Assembly (NCBI GenBank): GCA_030760725.1
Contig: JASWHV010000008.1
Coordinates: 53,419,671-53,483,670 of the forward strand
Length of the DNA stretch: 64,000 bases
Direction: 5' to 3'
DNA from: Neostapfia colusana
Taxonomy: Eukaryota > Streptophyta > Magnoliopsida > Poales > Poaceae
The stretch's first letter is position 1. Each line of letters begins with the position of its first letter. Under the pieces are notes generated by a model, which saw nothing but the letters and a program-made list of their open reading frames with translations, was not told the DNA's origin and ran no database searches. The position numbers and the translations under genes were made by a program. Shown here piece after piece: positions 33,490-44,092 of this stretch.

Positions 33490-33899
33490 ATATATGAACA
33501 CACACGTCTCCAAGCGCTAGACTGGTCTAGTAGTAGCTTAGGTCTTAAGACTAATAATGAAGCCACTATGGATGTTTTGACGGTCATGTTGCATACCACT
33601 AAAGTAATAGTCATGTGTAAACGTAATACTCATACTAAGTCAAATATTTGAAACCGAGAGAACAGATCACTCCAAAATAAATCTAACTAAATATTTTATA
33701 TGTAGTTAAAAGATAATAATTTTTTAAGAACAAAATAACAAAAATACTTATTTAAACCGATTGGTCACCTCTACTTTTGTCAATGCTAATATACATCTTT
33801 GCAGAGGCATCGACATCTTGTGTATACATAGACACTGTCACATTCATATGATAAAGCCAAGAGAAAACTAAGAAGTAGGGTATCCTACAAATGGAGATC
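33490..33899. other. Unassigned interior of CACTA A
   Basis: About 400 bp of A/T-rich sequence between the hAT element and the second G-rich arm. I see no gene or clear repeat. Confidence 0.5.
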
Positions 33900-34350
33900 A
33901 GTGGGGTGGCCGGGGCGGTGGGGCGGGAGGGGCGGTGGGGCGGCGTGGGGTGGCCGGCGGCGCGGCGGCGGAGGGTGGGGCGGGAGGGGAGCCAGGGCGG
34001 CGCGGGGTCGCGAGGGTGGCCGGCGACGGAGGGCGGGGCGGAGGGGGGCCAGGGCGGCGCGAGGTGACGGGGGCGACCGGCGGCGCGGCGGCGGAGGGCC
34101 AGGCAAGAGGGGGGCCGGGGTGGCGGGGCGGGAGGGGGACCGGGGCGGCGGGGCGGGAGGGGAATCAGGGCGGCGCCGGGTGGCGGGGGCGGCCGATGGT
34201 GCGGCGGTAGAGAGGGGCGGCGGGGAGAGGGGCGGTGGGGAGGAGGACGTATGGGCGGCGGCGACCAGAGACGGGGCGGCGGAGACCGGCGACGACGAGT
34301 CGGGAGGCGGCGCGGTCGGGAGAGAATGCCACCTCCCGACTCGCGCCCGG
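33900..34350. repeat. G-rich arm 2 of CACTA A
   Basis: G-rich, with GGGGCGGGAGGGG and GGCGGCGCGGCGGCGGAGGG-type units much like 32430-32750. It runs up to the right subterminal repeats. Potential G-quadruplex runs are frequent. The Gly/Arg-rich frames are treated as non-coding. Confidence 0.75.
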
Positions 34351-35999
34351 GAGTATATGCGGGCTTATTGACGACGGTTGTGTTTCACCGTCGTTAAGAA
34401 GCAGATTATTGACAACGATTGTGTCTCACCATCGTCAATGACGCATCGGGTGGGCCCGGATCTCGGCCAAATTTGACGACGGCCGTTATAGACGACGACC
34501 ACCATTGTCTTTTAGTTTATTAACAACAGTACTAGGTTAACTGTCATCAATTACGATATTATTGACGACGGCTGTATCTAGCCGACGTCAATTAATTTAA
34601 AGACGACGGCCCCATCGTCAAAAATTTTGGCCGTCGTCAATGGTCGCTTTTCCTGTAGTGTATGATGTAGAGTATGTTTGTGCATTAGGTCAGAAATGAT
34701 TTATACTCCAATTGCATAACCAAATGAACCATGGAGTCAAGGGTAGAAGAAATATCTCCGCTGTAGAATATTTCCATGATAAATAGGTTATGACATCCGG
34801 TAGAAGTCGAGTAGTTGGAATCTAGTCGTGAGCTATAGTTCGGGTTCACACGGGTATGGTTTACTCAAGCAAACTAAAGTTTATGTTTCCAAAGATGAGA
34901 CCGGGCAGAAGGTGTAAGCAGCGACAAGACAAGGTCTTGGTCGAGTAGCTTTGCCTGTGTCAGTTAAGGACCGTTCTCGTGTGCGGCCCCACTAAGCAAG
35001 TATTGAGTTGTGTATCGGATGCTTACTTGTATATGGGACCCAGTAGACTGATGTACCAGGTTAACTGGATTGTAGAGGCATACCACACCGTCTTGTTAGA
35101 CCTATGAGCCCGAGATGGAGTGACTGGTTCTACAGTCGGGTGTCGTGCAAAAAGTTGCCACATACGACGTAATGAAGGACGTCAGAGTTGGGTCTTCAGA
35201 GGCGGGCGCATGTGTCGAGTAGGCCGGGCAATGTTATGAGTACCGTTTGCTCACTGTGTTGCGACGTAATAATCAAAGTTGAGTGACAACAGTTTGCAAA
35301 TTTTATATGCTGTTATGTTAAATAGAATTGCATGATAACCATGTATGAAGTAGAGATAGAGCAAATTAAAGTTATTTTCCACCTTGAGACAAGTAACATT
35401 GGAAGGAAGTGTTTCTTGTTTGATTGTGGATTTCCAATGTTGCTCGGCGCAAAGTCATTAGTATGATGGCTAAAATCTAAAAATCAAGGATGAACTTGTA
35501 GGCGAGTCTTTATGCAACTTCAAATGTCTATGTCTTAAGTTACCTGCATGTAGAGTTGCATGTCTTAGGAGAGACGGTTACGTCTTGCTCAGCCATCGTG
35601 CTCACTCTTGCAGAGTTGTTGTTTTGTAGGTAATCCATCACATACCATGAAGGGTTAAGCAATGACAGCGCCATACTTGGCCGCATGGTCACAAGAAACC
35701 CTGCTCGCCACCGAATCCATTTCCTGCTGCTAGAAAGTGTTATCCTTGGGCAGGATAATTCGTTTGCTGCTTAGCTAGGTTCGTGGGAGTGATCACAGTT
35801 GTAATTCCGCTGCAACTTTGATTTTATATTCCGTTGTTGTACATTAGAGTGTACAATTTTATTTGTAAAACAGATCTGTGGTTTAATACACATTTGTGTA
35901 TGTTTGGATTCATTTCTGTGTGTGCTGTTCGGTGTCGCCTAACACGGCACCACCCAATGTGATTCCTGGAGTGTCGGGGCAACCGACCCCCACAATAGT

Positions 36000-36251
36000 C
36001 GGTCAATATAAGCCAGACCTATTGACCATCCATTTCATCTTATGGGCTGACTGGTGTGTGCCACATATGCCCTCGTGGACCTCGCCCATCGCAATGCTTC
36101 ATCCGAACCACGACATTTGAGTAACACTCTGTCTATGGTTCGGCGGTACAGACGATCATCCACCAGAATGTATTTGCATGCTTGTCATCTAATTTCTCTA
36201 GGAACTGACTGTTTAGAATCTCTCAGGTAATCTATCAATGGGACCCTCCGA
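36000..36251 (-). pseudogene. Tat integrase, N-terminal half of the HHCC zinc finger
   Basis: Minus-strand translation gives KYILVDDRLYRRT, then HEGICGTHQSAHKMKW in shifting frames with the two His of the HHCC finger, then GLY..PT at the insertion border. The next residues (M-L-E-V...CEACQKFG) are at 17008-16960. A TGA stands at the expected Trp codon just before the border. Confidence 0.75.
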
Positions 36252-36921
36252 TCAGTTGAATCGGCAATGTTTTTCATTACTAGTAACAAGCGAATTACTC
36301 ATAAGCTTATCTACCGTGTTGGAAAGGTCAGCCACCATCGATTTGCCCCCTGGGTGTTCTACATTTTTTAGCATAGCACAACTGGACATCGGCTTTTCCA
36401 ATATGAATAAAACACCTTTACTAATCTGATAACCGGATACCGGCTGTGCTAAACCATTTGCTCTATGATTTTCTTCTCTAGATTTGTGCTTAATAGAAAA
36501 ATCATCAAGAACAGCGCCAATATCCAGACACCTATCAAGATAGCTATTTAACAGCCCATCTAAACATTGAAAAATTTCTAGCAACCTGCTGAACCACTAA
36601 AAGTGAGTCACCGCAGGCTTCCACATGCTTCACGCCCATCGAATCTAAAAGTTATAAACCAAGTAGTAAAGCCTCATACTCAGCCTGATTAGTAGTGCAA
36701 GGATATTCTAAAAGTGCTGAGGCCTCGAACATTACACCACTTGGGGAAATTAACACAAGTGCAGCGCCATGACAGTTCTTACAGACAGAGCCATCAAAAT
36801 AAAGCTTCCACGGACGAATCCCGGTGTAGCCGATCACTTCTGACTCAGAGTCAATACTATGATCGACAATGAAATCTGCTACAACTTGGCCTTTCAAGCA
36901 CTTTAGAGGCTCATAAACCAA
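36252..36921 (-). pseudogene. Second (archaeal-type) RNase H of the Tat element
   Basis: The segment 36921-36652 has LKCLKGQVVADFIVDH followed by RPWKLYFDGSVCKNCHGAAL and NQAEYEALLLGL, the start of the aRNH domain with its catalytic Asp and Glu. After stops, 36584-36252 holds its end (DFSIKHKSREENHRANGLAQ). A second RNase H between RNase H and integrase is diagnostic for the Tat lineage. Confidence 0.83.
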
Positions 36922-36953
36922 GTCATATTCAGTAAGTGCATATGCCTATTTTC

Positions 36954-37516
36954 CTATCCTTCACTTAGAATCGGCTTGTGAAGCATATGTTTTACAATGT
37001 TAGTCTGACAAGCCATAAGACATGTACCAGCCAAGAGGTAGTGTTGTAACTTGGTGCAAGCATAGAAGAGAGACGAACATAATTTTTCAATAAACAAGTA
37101 TCTAGTCTCTGCATCCAGTAAGCGACGGCTCAAATATGCTATAACATATTCCTTGTTGTTTTCTTCTTGAGTTAAAACAGCACCTATAATGAAATGGTAT
37201 CCCAGCTTTTGGCGCTCTAAGACAGGAGGTGTAGACAAATATCTTTTTATTTCATCAAATGCTCGCTCTTGCTCTGCCCCCAAGCAAATTCGGCTTCATT
37301 TTTCAGCCGAAGTATCGGAGTAAAAGCAGAGACTTTGCCGGCCACATTAGCAATAAAGCGCCTAAGATAATTGATATTTCCCAATAATTTCTGCACGTTA
37401 TTCTTGCACTGTGGCGGCTGCAGCTTCACAATTTTCTCTACTTTAGTTGGGTCTACCTCAATTCCATTCTCATGGATAATGAAACCCAAAAATTTATCGG
37501 CAGACACCGAAGGCAC
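36954..37516 (-). pseudogene. RT connection and first RNase H of the Tat element
   Basis: The segment 37516-37247 holds FLGFIIHENGIEVDPTKVEK and NYLRRFIANVAGKVSAFTPI. The segment 37283-36954 holds the RNase H core (AFDEIKRYLSTPPVL, GAVLTQEENNKEYVIAYLSR, LLDAETRYLFIEKLCSSLFY). A frameshift lies between them, and frame breaks occur near 37500 and 36950. Confidence 0.83.
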
Positions 37517-38447
37517 ATTTAAGTGGATTCATTTTCAATCCATAACGACGCATTCTTTCGAAAGACAAGCGTAAATCGGCCAAATGGTGCTCCATGTCGC
37601 CTGATTTAACTACTGTGTCATCGATGTAAAATTCTAGAATAATTCCAAGTAGGTCATGAAAAATTAAGTTCATAGCCCGTTGATATGTTGCCCCAGCATT
37701 TTTCAAACCGAAGGTCATGACCACCCACTCAAAAAGACCAACAAAACCGGGGCACTGGAAGGCTGTTTTGGATGTATCCTCCTCGGCCATAAAAATTTGA
37801 TTGTACCCAGCATTGCCATCCAGAAAGCTAGTTACTCAATGCCCGGAAGCTTCATTAATTAGCATATTGGCTATTGGCATGGGATACTCATCTTTAGGTG
37901 TGGCTCTGTTTAAATTTCGGAAATCAATGCAAACCCGGAGTTTACCACTACTTTTCTTCTCTACTGGAACAATATTGGAGACCCAAACAGCATACCGACA
38001 TGGCCTAATAAATCCGGCTTTTAGTAATTGACTAATCTCTTCTTTAATCCGGCCATAAATATTAGGATTAAATCGACGTGGTGGCTGTTTGAGAGGCCTA
38101 AAACCATGTTTAATAGGGAGCCAATGCTCAACTAGCTCTCGGCTTAAACCAGGTATCTCATGATATTCCCAAGCAAAACAATCAATATACTCACGCAAGA
38201 GGTCAATCATTTTATTTTTATGCTCAATTGACATATTTTTGTTCACAAACGTCGGCCGTGGAACAGAACCGTTACCAATGTCTACTTCCTCTAGAGGATC
38301 AGCCGACGAGAGCCCTTGCCCAAGCTTATCTAAACTATCAAACTCTTCAATGGCTTCAGCAATGTCATTGGTATTTGATTCGTATTGTTGCTCCCGTCGC
38401 CGAAGCCACTCTAAGTTCGAATCAGCATTACTCATTAAATAAAACAA
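37494..38447 (-). pseudogene. Reverse transcriptase of the Tat element
   Basis: The segment 38447-37836 carries the pre-RT linker (REYIDCFAWEYHEIPGLSRE), KSSGKLRVCIDFRNLNRATP and KDEYPMPIANMLIN, then a stop at 37836. The segment 37790-37494 carries KTAFQCPGFVGLFEWVVMTF, GLKNAGATYQRAMNLIFHDL, and the catalytic FYIDDTVVKS. The motif order and the YIDD box with VVKS are typical of Tat elements. Confidence 0.86.
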
Positions 38448-38738
38448 TAGAACTTAGCCTGACTGCATCAGACGGTTCTACAGACACATGAACAAATACT
38501 TGTCTAGTAATGCTAAGAAAATCATATTCCGAAAGATCTATTCCAGAGATGCATTGTACTCTCTCGTGCTGCCAATCAGCTTTAACATCGGCCAAGGCAA
38601 TGTACGCCAATGTATCCGCAGAGATAACTTCTACATCATCATCAACCCACTGTACTAAACATTGATGCCAAGTAGACGGATGCAGTGATTAGAATGAATC
38701 AAATCTCTACCTAGTAGTAAAATATAGTTACCTTCCAC
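38448..38738 (-). pseudogene. Protease-RT linker of the Tat element
   Basis: Frame fragments (DWQHERVQCISGIDLSEYDF, FVHVSVEPSDAV) belong to the region between protease and RT but carry no motif of their own. Stops interrupt the frame. Confidence 0.5.
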
Positions 38739-39089
38739 TTATGACACGAAGAAAGCCGTAGGTATGGTCTTGCTGTCGATCGTCAACTCCATGGAGGCAA
38801 CCCCCTTAGCCTCCATCGGCTTGCCGCCAATTCCATTAAGCGTAAGGTTAGTCTTCATAAGCTCATTGTCTTCTTTTCTTGATTTTTTAAAAAGAACATA
38901 AGGCATAAGGTTAACAGCAGCACCACCGTCTACCAACATCCTGGAAATCGGTCTCCCATCAATATGTCCTTTGACATACAACGGTTTGATGTGATGGACC
39001 GACTCTGGCAATTTTTCGAACGTAGCATCTTTCGGCCCGAGTGCAAGTTGAGCAACTTCCTCTTCTGGGGCACGAAATTCGCTAGGCAA
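38739..39089 (-). pseudogene. Aspartic protease of the Tat element
   Basis: The open segment has HHIKPLYVKGHIDGRPISRM followed by LVDGGAAVNLMPYVLFKK. The D-G-G active-site form, in place of D-S/T-G, is common in Tat retropepsins, so it is not a defect. It ends TIDSKTIPTAFFVS before a frame break. Confidence 0.82.
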
Positions 39090-40010
39090 ATAAACACCAT
39101 ATTAACATCCATAGGCTGCGGAGGAGGTGAACCATCTTTGATAAGCGGGGAGTCATCGCTCAACAGATCTATATCTTCATCGCTGGTGTGTTCGTCTGAT
39201 GCCTCTCTCTGTTCTTGACAAGGGACAAGAGGCGGCCTTAGTGCATTAAAATTTTCATCACGAAGCTTCTCAGAATGTTCTTCCCTATCTTTTTGAAGGT
39301 TGAGCCTCTGCAGCCTCCTCTTTCGAGAGTGAGATAAACCACTTGGACACCACTGAGCAGAGGGCTTTGATGAAGAGGAAGGCATCTCTATTAATTTATT
39401 TTTCAGATTATCCCGCCTCCTCCTCAGAGCATCGAACCCAGCAGCTCTGCTTTTATCCGTTGAACTGTAAGTTGCTGTTTTGCCCCCTGAGTTATTCATA
39501 TCCTGAATGTCAGCCAAGCTACTAACAAGTTCGGCCTTACCTTGCTGCTCTACTTTGTTATTTCCAACAATTGTGTCGCTTGTCGGTTTAACAACAGGTC
39601 ACCATTCTTTTCTGGTGTGCACAATGTCTGATTCATTTGCATCTCTAGAATTACCATGCTGCACTGTCTTGCTCATCCCAGCATCTAACTTGTTTGCGGG
39701 TATACAGAGTACACGCTGGCGTGAGTCACGAAATGGTAACCCTGTGCCATCACGCCGTCCAGCACCAAAGACCAACTTGCTGGCCTGCACGTTCCCCACT
39801 GGTTGTACTCCTCCCAGCTGCATTACTTCAGAAGCACAACGCACATTAATGCTACCAATTGTGATCGTCGATCCTCTATTATTTTCTGTTCTATCCTCCA
39901 TCACGTGTGCTGATCGGCCAAGTTTATGATCTGAACCTTTATTCTCCCATGACAGCCGATCAAACACATACGTCTTAGCAAAATATGATGGCATTTGTGG
40001 AGCCACCCAC
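39090..40010 (-). pseudogene. Gag C-terminal / gag-protease spacer of the Tat element
   Basis: Two fragments: 40006-39599, beginning PSYFAKTYVFDRLSWENKG, and 39517-38930, with a basic stretch (LSHSRKRRLQRLNLQKDREE) and an acidic Ser/Asp-rich stretch (DEHTSDEDIDLLSDDS). It continues directly from 45522 once the Reina element is removed. No catalytic motif is visible. Confidence 0.65.
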
Positions 40011-40352
40011 TGGTATGCTGCTGCTCTCTGCCCCTCACCGATCGGAGGTTGTACGTGTGGAGAATCGGTGGGCGCGGGTTGAGGGTTGACCGGCGGCGAG
40101 TCGCCAGCGATCGCGAGATGAGAAACACAGGGGGTGGCGGCTAGGGTTTGGAAATTCCCGGCTCCCTGCAGGAAGCCGAAACAATCTGTTTCTGCTTACC
40201 CCTGATTCAATTGTCTTTACAATTATATAGCGCTTAAGTTTCTAATAATAGCTCTCAAATAATAGGAAATGTCCTGGGCCCGTTTGGCCTTCCCTGCATG
40301 CGCCTGCTAGGCAGGAGCAGACCTCCTCTGATATTGGATTCCCGTCATAACA
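40011..40352 (-). repeat. 3' LTR of the Reina element
   Basis: TGGTATGCTGCTG...GTCATAACA on the plus strand, 342 bp. It supplies the last codons and the stop of the pol frame. Confidence 0.95.
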
Positions 40353-43300
40353 TCTCTCCCTGCCTCGACAAACAGCTCGTCCTCGAGCTGTACATCCGGG
40401 TAGAGAGTCTTGAAGTCGTCCAGGGGCTCCCAGGTGGCATCGTCCTCCGAAAGGCCTTGCCACCTGACGAGGATGTGCCACGCGCCGCGACGGAGCTGGG
40501 CGTGCAGGACCCGTGCAGGGGCTGGCAGCAGTCGCCCGTCATGAACCGGTGGCAGCACGGCCGGCGTTGATGGTGGCGAGCCGGCGTAGTTGTAAGTCTT
40601 TAACAGCCCCACATGGAAGACGTCATGCAGGCGCGCGTCCGCGGGAAGTCGGAGACGATAAGCCACCTGCCCGATGCGCTCGACGATCTGGAACGGCCCC
40701 GCGTAGCGTGGGCGGAGCTTGCCCTTGGACGGCGAGGCGAGCGCATGGGTGGGGCGGTGGAGAAGTCGGAGCAGCACCCATGCGCCCACGTCGAACTCCA
40801 CCTCGCGATGGTGCTCATCGTAGTGGCGCTTGGCGTACTGCTGAGCCTGAAGAAGACGCTCGCGAACCTCCTCCAGGAAAGCGTCGCGGTCCCGCAGCAT
40901 GGTGTCCACCGCCTCGGTCTGGGCCGCCCCGGCGTGGTGTGGCAGGAGTGGTGGCGGGGGTCGGCCGTACACAACCTCGAACGGCGACGCTCGGAGTGCT
41001 GTGTGGTAAGAGGTGTTGTAGCAGTACTCCGCCCAGGGTAGCCAGTCGACCCACGAGCGAGGCCGATCACCTGTCGCACAGCGCAAATACATCGCGATGA
41101 TCTTGTTGACGGCCTCGGACTGGCCGTCCGTCTGGGGGTGAAAGGCCGTACTGAGCCGCTGCTTGACACCTGCACATTTAAAGAGATCGCGCCAAAGATT
41201 GCTGGTGAAGACTGGGTCACGATCGCTGACGATGGAGCTGGGGAAACCGTGTAGGCGCACGATCCCGTTGAAGAAAGCACGGGCGACGGAGGCGGCGGTG
41301 TAGGGGTGGCTGAGCGCGATGAAGTGGGCGTACTTCGAGAAGCGGTCCACCACCGTCAGGACCATGGACTTGCCGTGCACCTTCGGCAGCCCCTCGATGA
41401 AGTCCATGGAGATATCTGCCCACACCTGCGACGGAACGTCCAAGGGCTGAAGTAGGCCGGCCGGCGGTGTGGTCGGCGTCTTGTTCCGCTGGCACACATC
41501 ACAGGAGCGGACGAAGTCGTGCACCAGCTGGCGGTCGCCGGGGATGTAGAAGTCCGCGCGGAGGCGCACAAGGGTCTTCTGGACCCCCTCGTGTCCCGCC
41601 GAGTGAGCCAGGGTCACCACCTGGTGGCGCAAGTCGTCGGTGGCCGGGACGTAGATGCGCTTGCCGTGGAGGAGGAAACCGTCGTCGGCAGCCCACGGCT
41701 CGCCCAGAGACGCGGCCTCCAGCTGCTGCAGCAGGTCACGCGCGACCGGGTCGGTCGCTGTGGCACGGCGAATGTCGGCGTAGAGGTCGAAGGAGGGCCC
41801 AGAGAGGGCACAGAGCGCCGCAGTCTCCTCGTCGCGGCGGGACAGCGCGTCGGCCGCCGAGTTGAGCCGCCCGGGACGGTACTCGACGGTGAAGTCAAAC
41901 CCGAATAGCTTGCTGAGCCACTGGTGCTGAGGCACGGTGGACAGCCGCTGGTCTAGGAGAAACTTCAGGCTGTAGTGGTCGGTGCGGACAAGGAACCGGC
42001 GCCCCCACAGGTACGGACGCCAGTGCCGGACTGCTTGCACCAGCCCGATAAGCTCGCGCTCGTAGGCCGCCAGCTTGACATGGCGGGCGGCGAAGGGTCG
42101 ACTGAAAAAAGCTAGAGGTCCGCCCCCCTGGTGTAGGACGGCGCCAAAGCCGGTGCCGGACGCGTCGCAGTCAACTACGAACTGGCGCGCGAAGTCGGGC
42201 ATCTGTAGAACCGGCGCCGACGAAAGCACCCGCTTCAGGGCAGCGAAAGCCTCGTCCGCCTCCGCCGTCCAGGCGAACGCCTCCTTCCGCAGGAGACGTG
42301 TGAGTGGTGCCGCGATGGAGCCAAAGTCGCGGATGAACTTCCTGTAGTAGCCGGCGAGGCCCAGGAAGCCACGCACCCCGCGTGGAGAGCGTGGTAGCGG
42401 CCACGAGGCGACCGCGGCTACTTTGTCGCTGTCCATGGCGACGCCATCGGCGGAGATGACGTGGCCGAGGTAGGCGACGGAGGGGGCCCCGAAGGAGCAC
42501 TTCGACCTCTTCATAAAGAGGCCGTGGGCTCGTAGGGCGGTGAGGGCGAGGCCGACATGCTGCAGGTGCTCAGCCTACGACGTGCTGTAGATCAGAATGT
42601 CGTCAAAGAAAACCAGCACGAACCTACGGAGGAAGGGGCGGAGCACATCATTCATCAACGCCTGAAATGTCGCAGGGGCGTTGGAGAGCCCGAACGGCAT
42701 CACCAGGAACTCAAAGTGGCCATGGTGGGTGCGGAACGCCGTCTTCTCGATGTCGGCCGGGTGCATGCGCACCTGGTGGTACCCCGATCGGAGGTCGAGC
42801 TTGGTGAAGTACTTGGCCCCGTGGAGCTCGTCGAGGAGCTCGTCAACCACCGGGATCGGGAACTTGTCCTTGGACGTACGGTCGTTGAGCGCGCGATAGT
42901 CGATGCAGAAGCGCCACGACCCATCCGCCTTCTTGACGAGGAGCACGGGTGCCGAGAACGGAGAAGTACTGGGGCGGATAATGCCCTGTTCCAGCATGGT
43001 GGCGCACTGCCGCTCGAGCTCGTCCTTCTGCAACTGAGGGTACCGGTACGGTCGCACTGCCACTGGTGCGGTCCCGGGCAGCAGGTGTATGCGGTGGTCG
43101 TAGGGGCGGGCTGGTGGAAGTCCGCGTGGTGTGTCGAAGACGGCGTCGTGCTGACACAGGAGCTCGTCCAGCAGCGGTTGGTGCGGGTCTGGAGCTACCG
43201 CTACCAGCGACCGCTGCTGGAAGGGCGCGCCCGGGGCGCCCACACACTGCCACGTGACGCGGCGGCCCTCGTGTAGGAAGGATACGGCGAGCCCTTCGAA

Positions 43301-44092
43301 GTCCCAGGTGATGGGGCCCAGCGTGCCCAGGAAGTCGACGCCGAGGATGAAGTCGAAGCAGCCGAGCGCGAGGCCCACGCAGGTGATGGAGAAAGGCGCC
43401 CCGTGGATGTTGACTGGCACGTGGCGTGCGATACCTTCACACGGCACGCGCTCACCGTTGGCCACCGTAACGCGAAGCTGGTCGCCCCCCTGAGGAGCGA
43501 GACCAAGGCGCCGCATGGCCGTGCCCTGGAGGAAAGTGTGGGTGGAGCCAGTGTCCAGGAGGGCGAGGAGGCGCTCGCCCTGGATCGTCACGGGCAGGAG
43601 CATAGTGTGGTACGTCCTGATGCCTGCAAGAGCGTGTACAGAAACCACCATAGCGTGAGTGTGAGCGTCCGCTGCGGCGGCGGTTTCTGCGGGCAAGGCC
43701 GTGGTCGCAGCATCGGCGGCCGCCTCCTCATCGGCGTCGAGGAAATCGTCCACCTCCAGAAAGAACAGGTGGGGGCACACGTGCCCACGCACGTATTGCT
43801 CGTCGCAGTTGTAGCAGAGGCCTTGACGATGGCGTTCCTGCATCTCGGCTGGCGAAAGGCGACGGTACGGCCGCACGGGTGCCGTCGGGGCTGCTGCGCC
43901 CGGTGCTGCAGCGCCGGCTACGGCCGGCGCAGGCAGCGCTGGAGCGCCAGTCGGAGCCGCGGTCGCCCCCGGTTGGCGTGGGGGAAAGGCTGACCGCGGG
44001 GGAGGGCGGGCGCCGCGCTGCTGAGGCGGCGCTGCCGCGGCCAGAGCCCGTGTCTCGAAGGCGCGGGCAAGAAACATGGCCGTCTGGAGGTC
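40307..44092 (-). CDS. Reina pol part: zinc knuckle, protease, RT, RNase H, integrase, chromodomain (one nonsense codon)
   Basis: After the frame change near 44093 the frame runs to 40307 with a single TAG at 42575-42577. Order: a CX2C...HXC knuckle (CYNCDEQYVRGHVC), protease (ALLDTGSTHTFL; DFILGVDFLG), RT (KKADGSWRFCIDYRALND, MPFGLSNAPATFQALMND, FFDDILIYS), RNase H (VVDCDASGTGFGAVLHQGG, RTDHYSLKFLL), integrase HHCC (HSAGHEGVQKT, CDVCQRNK), D-D-E core (VDRFSKYAHF, SDRDPVFTSNLW, QTDGQSEAVNKI), a GPF/Y-like module (RYAGPFQIVERIGQVAYRL) and a chromodomain (HILVRWQGLSEDDATWEPLD). All catalytic residues are present. The TAG falls right after the RT catalytic box. The frame crosses the PPT and stops inside the 3' LTR. 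Confidence 0.93.
40353..40364 (-). promoter_or_regulatory. Polypurine tract of the Reina element
   Basis: Minus-strand GGCAGGGAGAGA directly before the LTR start TGTTATGACG. It lies inside the pol reading frame. Confidence 0.75.

Larger units (their letters stand above)
30337..34660 (-). mobile_element. CACTA element A (En/Spm type), non-autonomous, 4324 bp
   Basis: It starts CACTACAGGAA and ends TTCCTGTAGTG, with an 11-bp perfect inverted repeat. It is flanked by TAT on both sides (30334-30336 and 34661-34663), the 3-bp duplication of CACTA elements. The other LTR of the host element keeps the empty site CACTACTATGATGTAG. Subterminal blocks (30345-30810 and 34365-34650) hold many GACGACGG / CCGTCGTC copies, the probable transposase binding sites. 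Inside lie a transposase-gene remnant on the minus strand, G-rich arms and a nested hAT element. Confidence 0.95.
17014..35994 (+). mobile_element. Family-B Tekay-type chromovirus, full-length but decayed, carrying nested elements
   Basis: Two LTRs (17014-21043 and 27610-35994), a PBS, gag, protease, RT, RNase H, integrase, chromodomain and PPT appear in order on the plus strand. The right flank is ATAGT and the left flank ATAG, which fits a 5-bp TSD minus one base. The Tat integrase frame continues across the pair. The internal part holds a Tourist MITE, and the 3' LTR holds a 4.3-kb CACTA element. By eye, a 195-bp stretch of the two LTRs (19500 versus 30110) differs at roughly 14 positions, so this insertion is not recent. 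Confidence 0.9.
27610..35994 (+). repeat. 3' LTR of the family-B element, interrupted by a CACTA element
   Basis: LTR sequence occupies 27610-30336 and 34661-35994. The CACTA element and one copy of its TAT duplication fill the gap. It ends CCACA and is followed by the target-site ATAGT. Frames in the GC-rich stretch at 28.0-29.3 kb have no domain. Confidence 0.88.

Noticed and set aside
33900..34371. Long Gly/Arg-rich frames in G-rich CACTA DNA
   Set aside because: Low-complexity products in several frames, no domain and no splice context; explained by GC composition.
38880..38950. Tat protease DGG motif as a loss of the active site
   Set aside because: D-G-G is a usual form in Tat-lineage retropepsins, so I do not treat it as a defect.
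40513..41280. Long plus-strand and off-frame ORFs across the Reina element
   Set aside because: Shadows of a GC-rich intact gag-pol frame on the minus strand.
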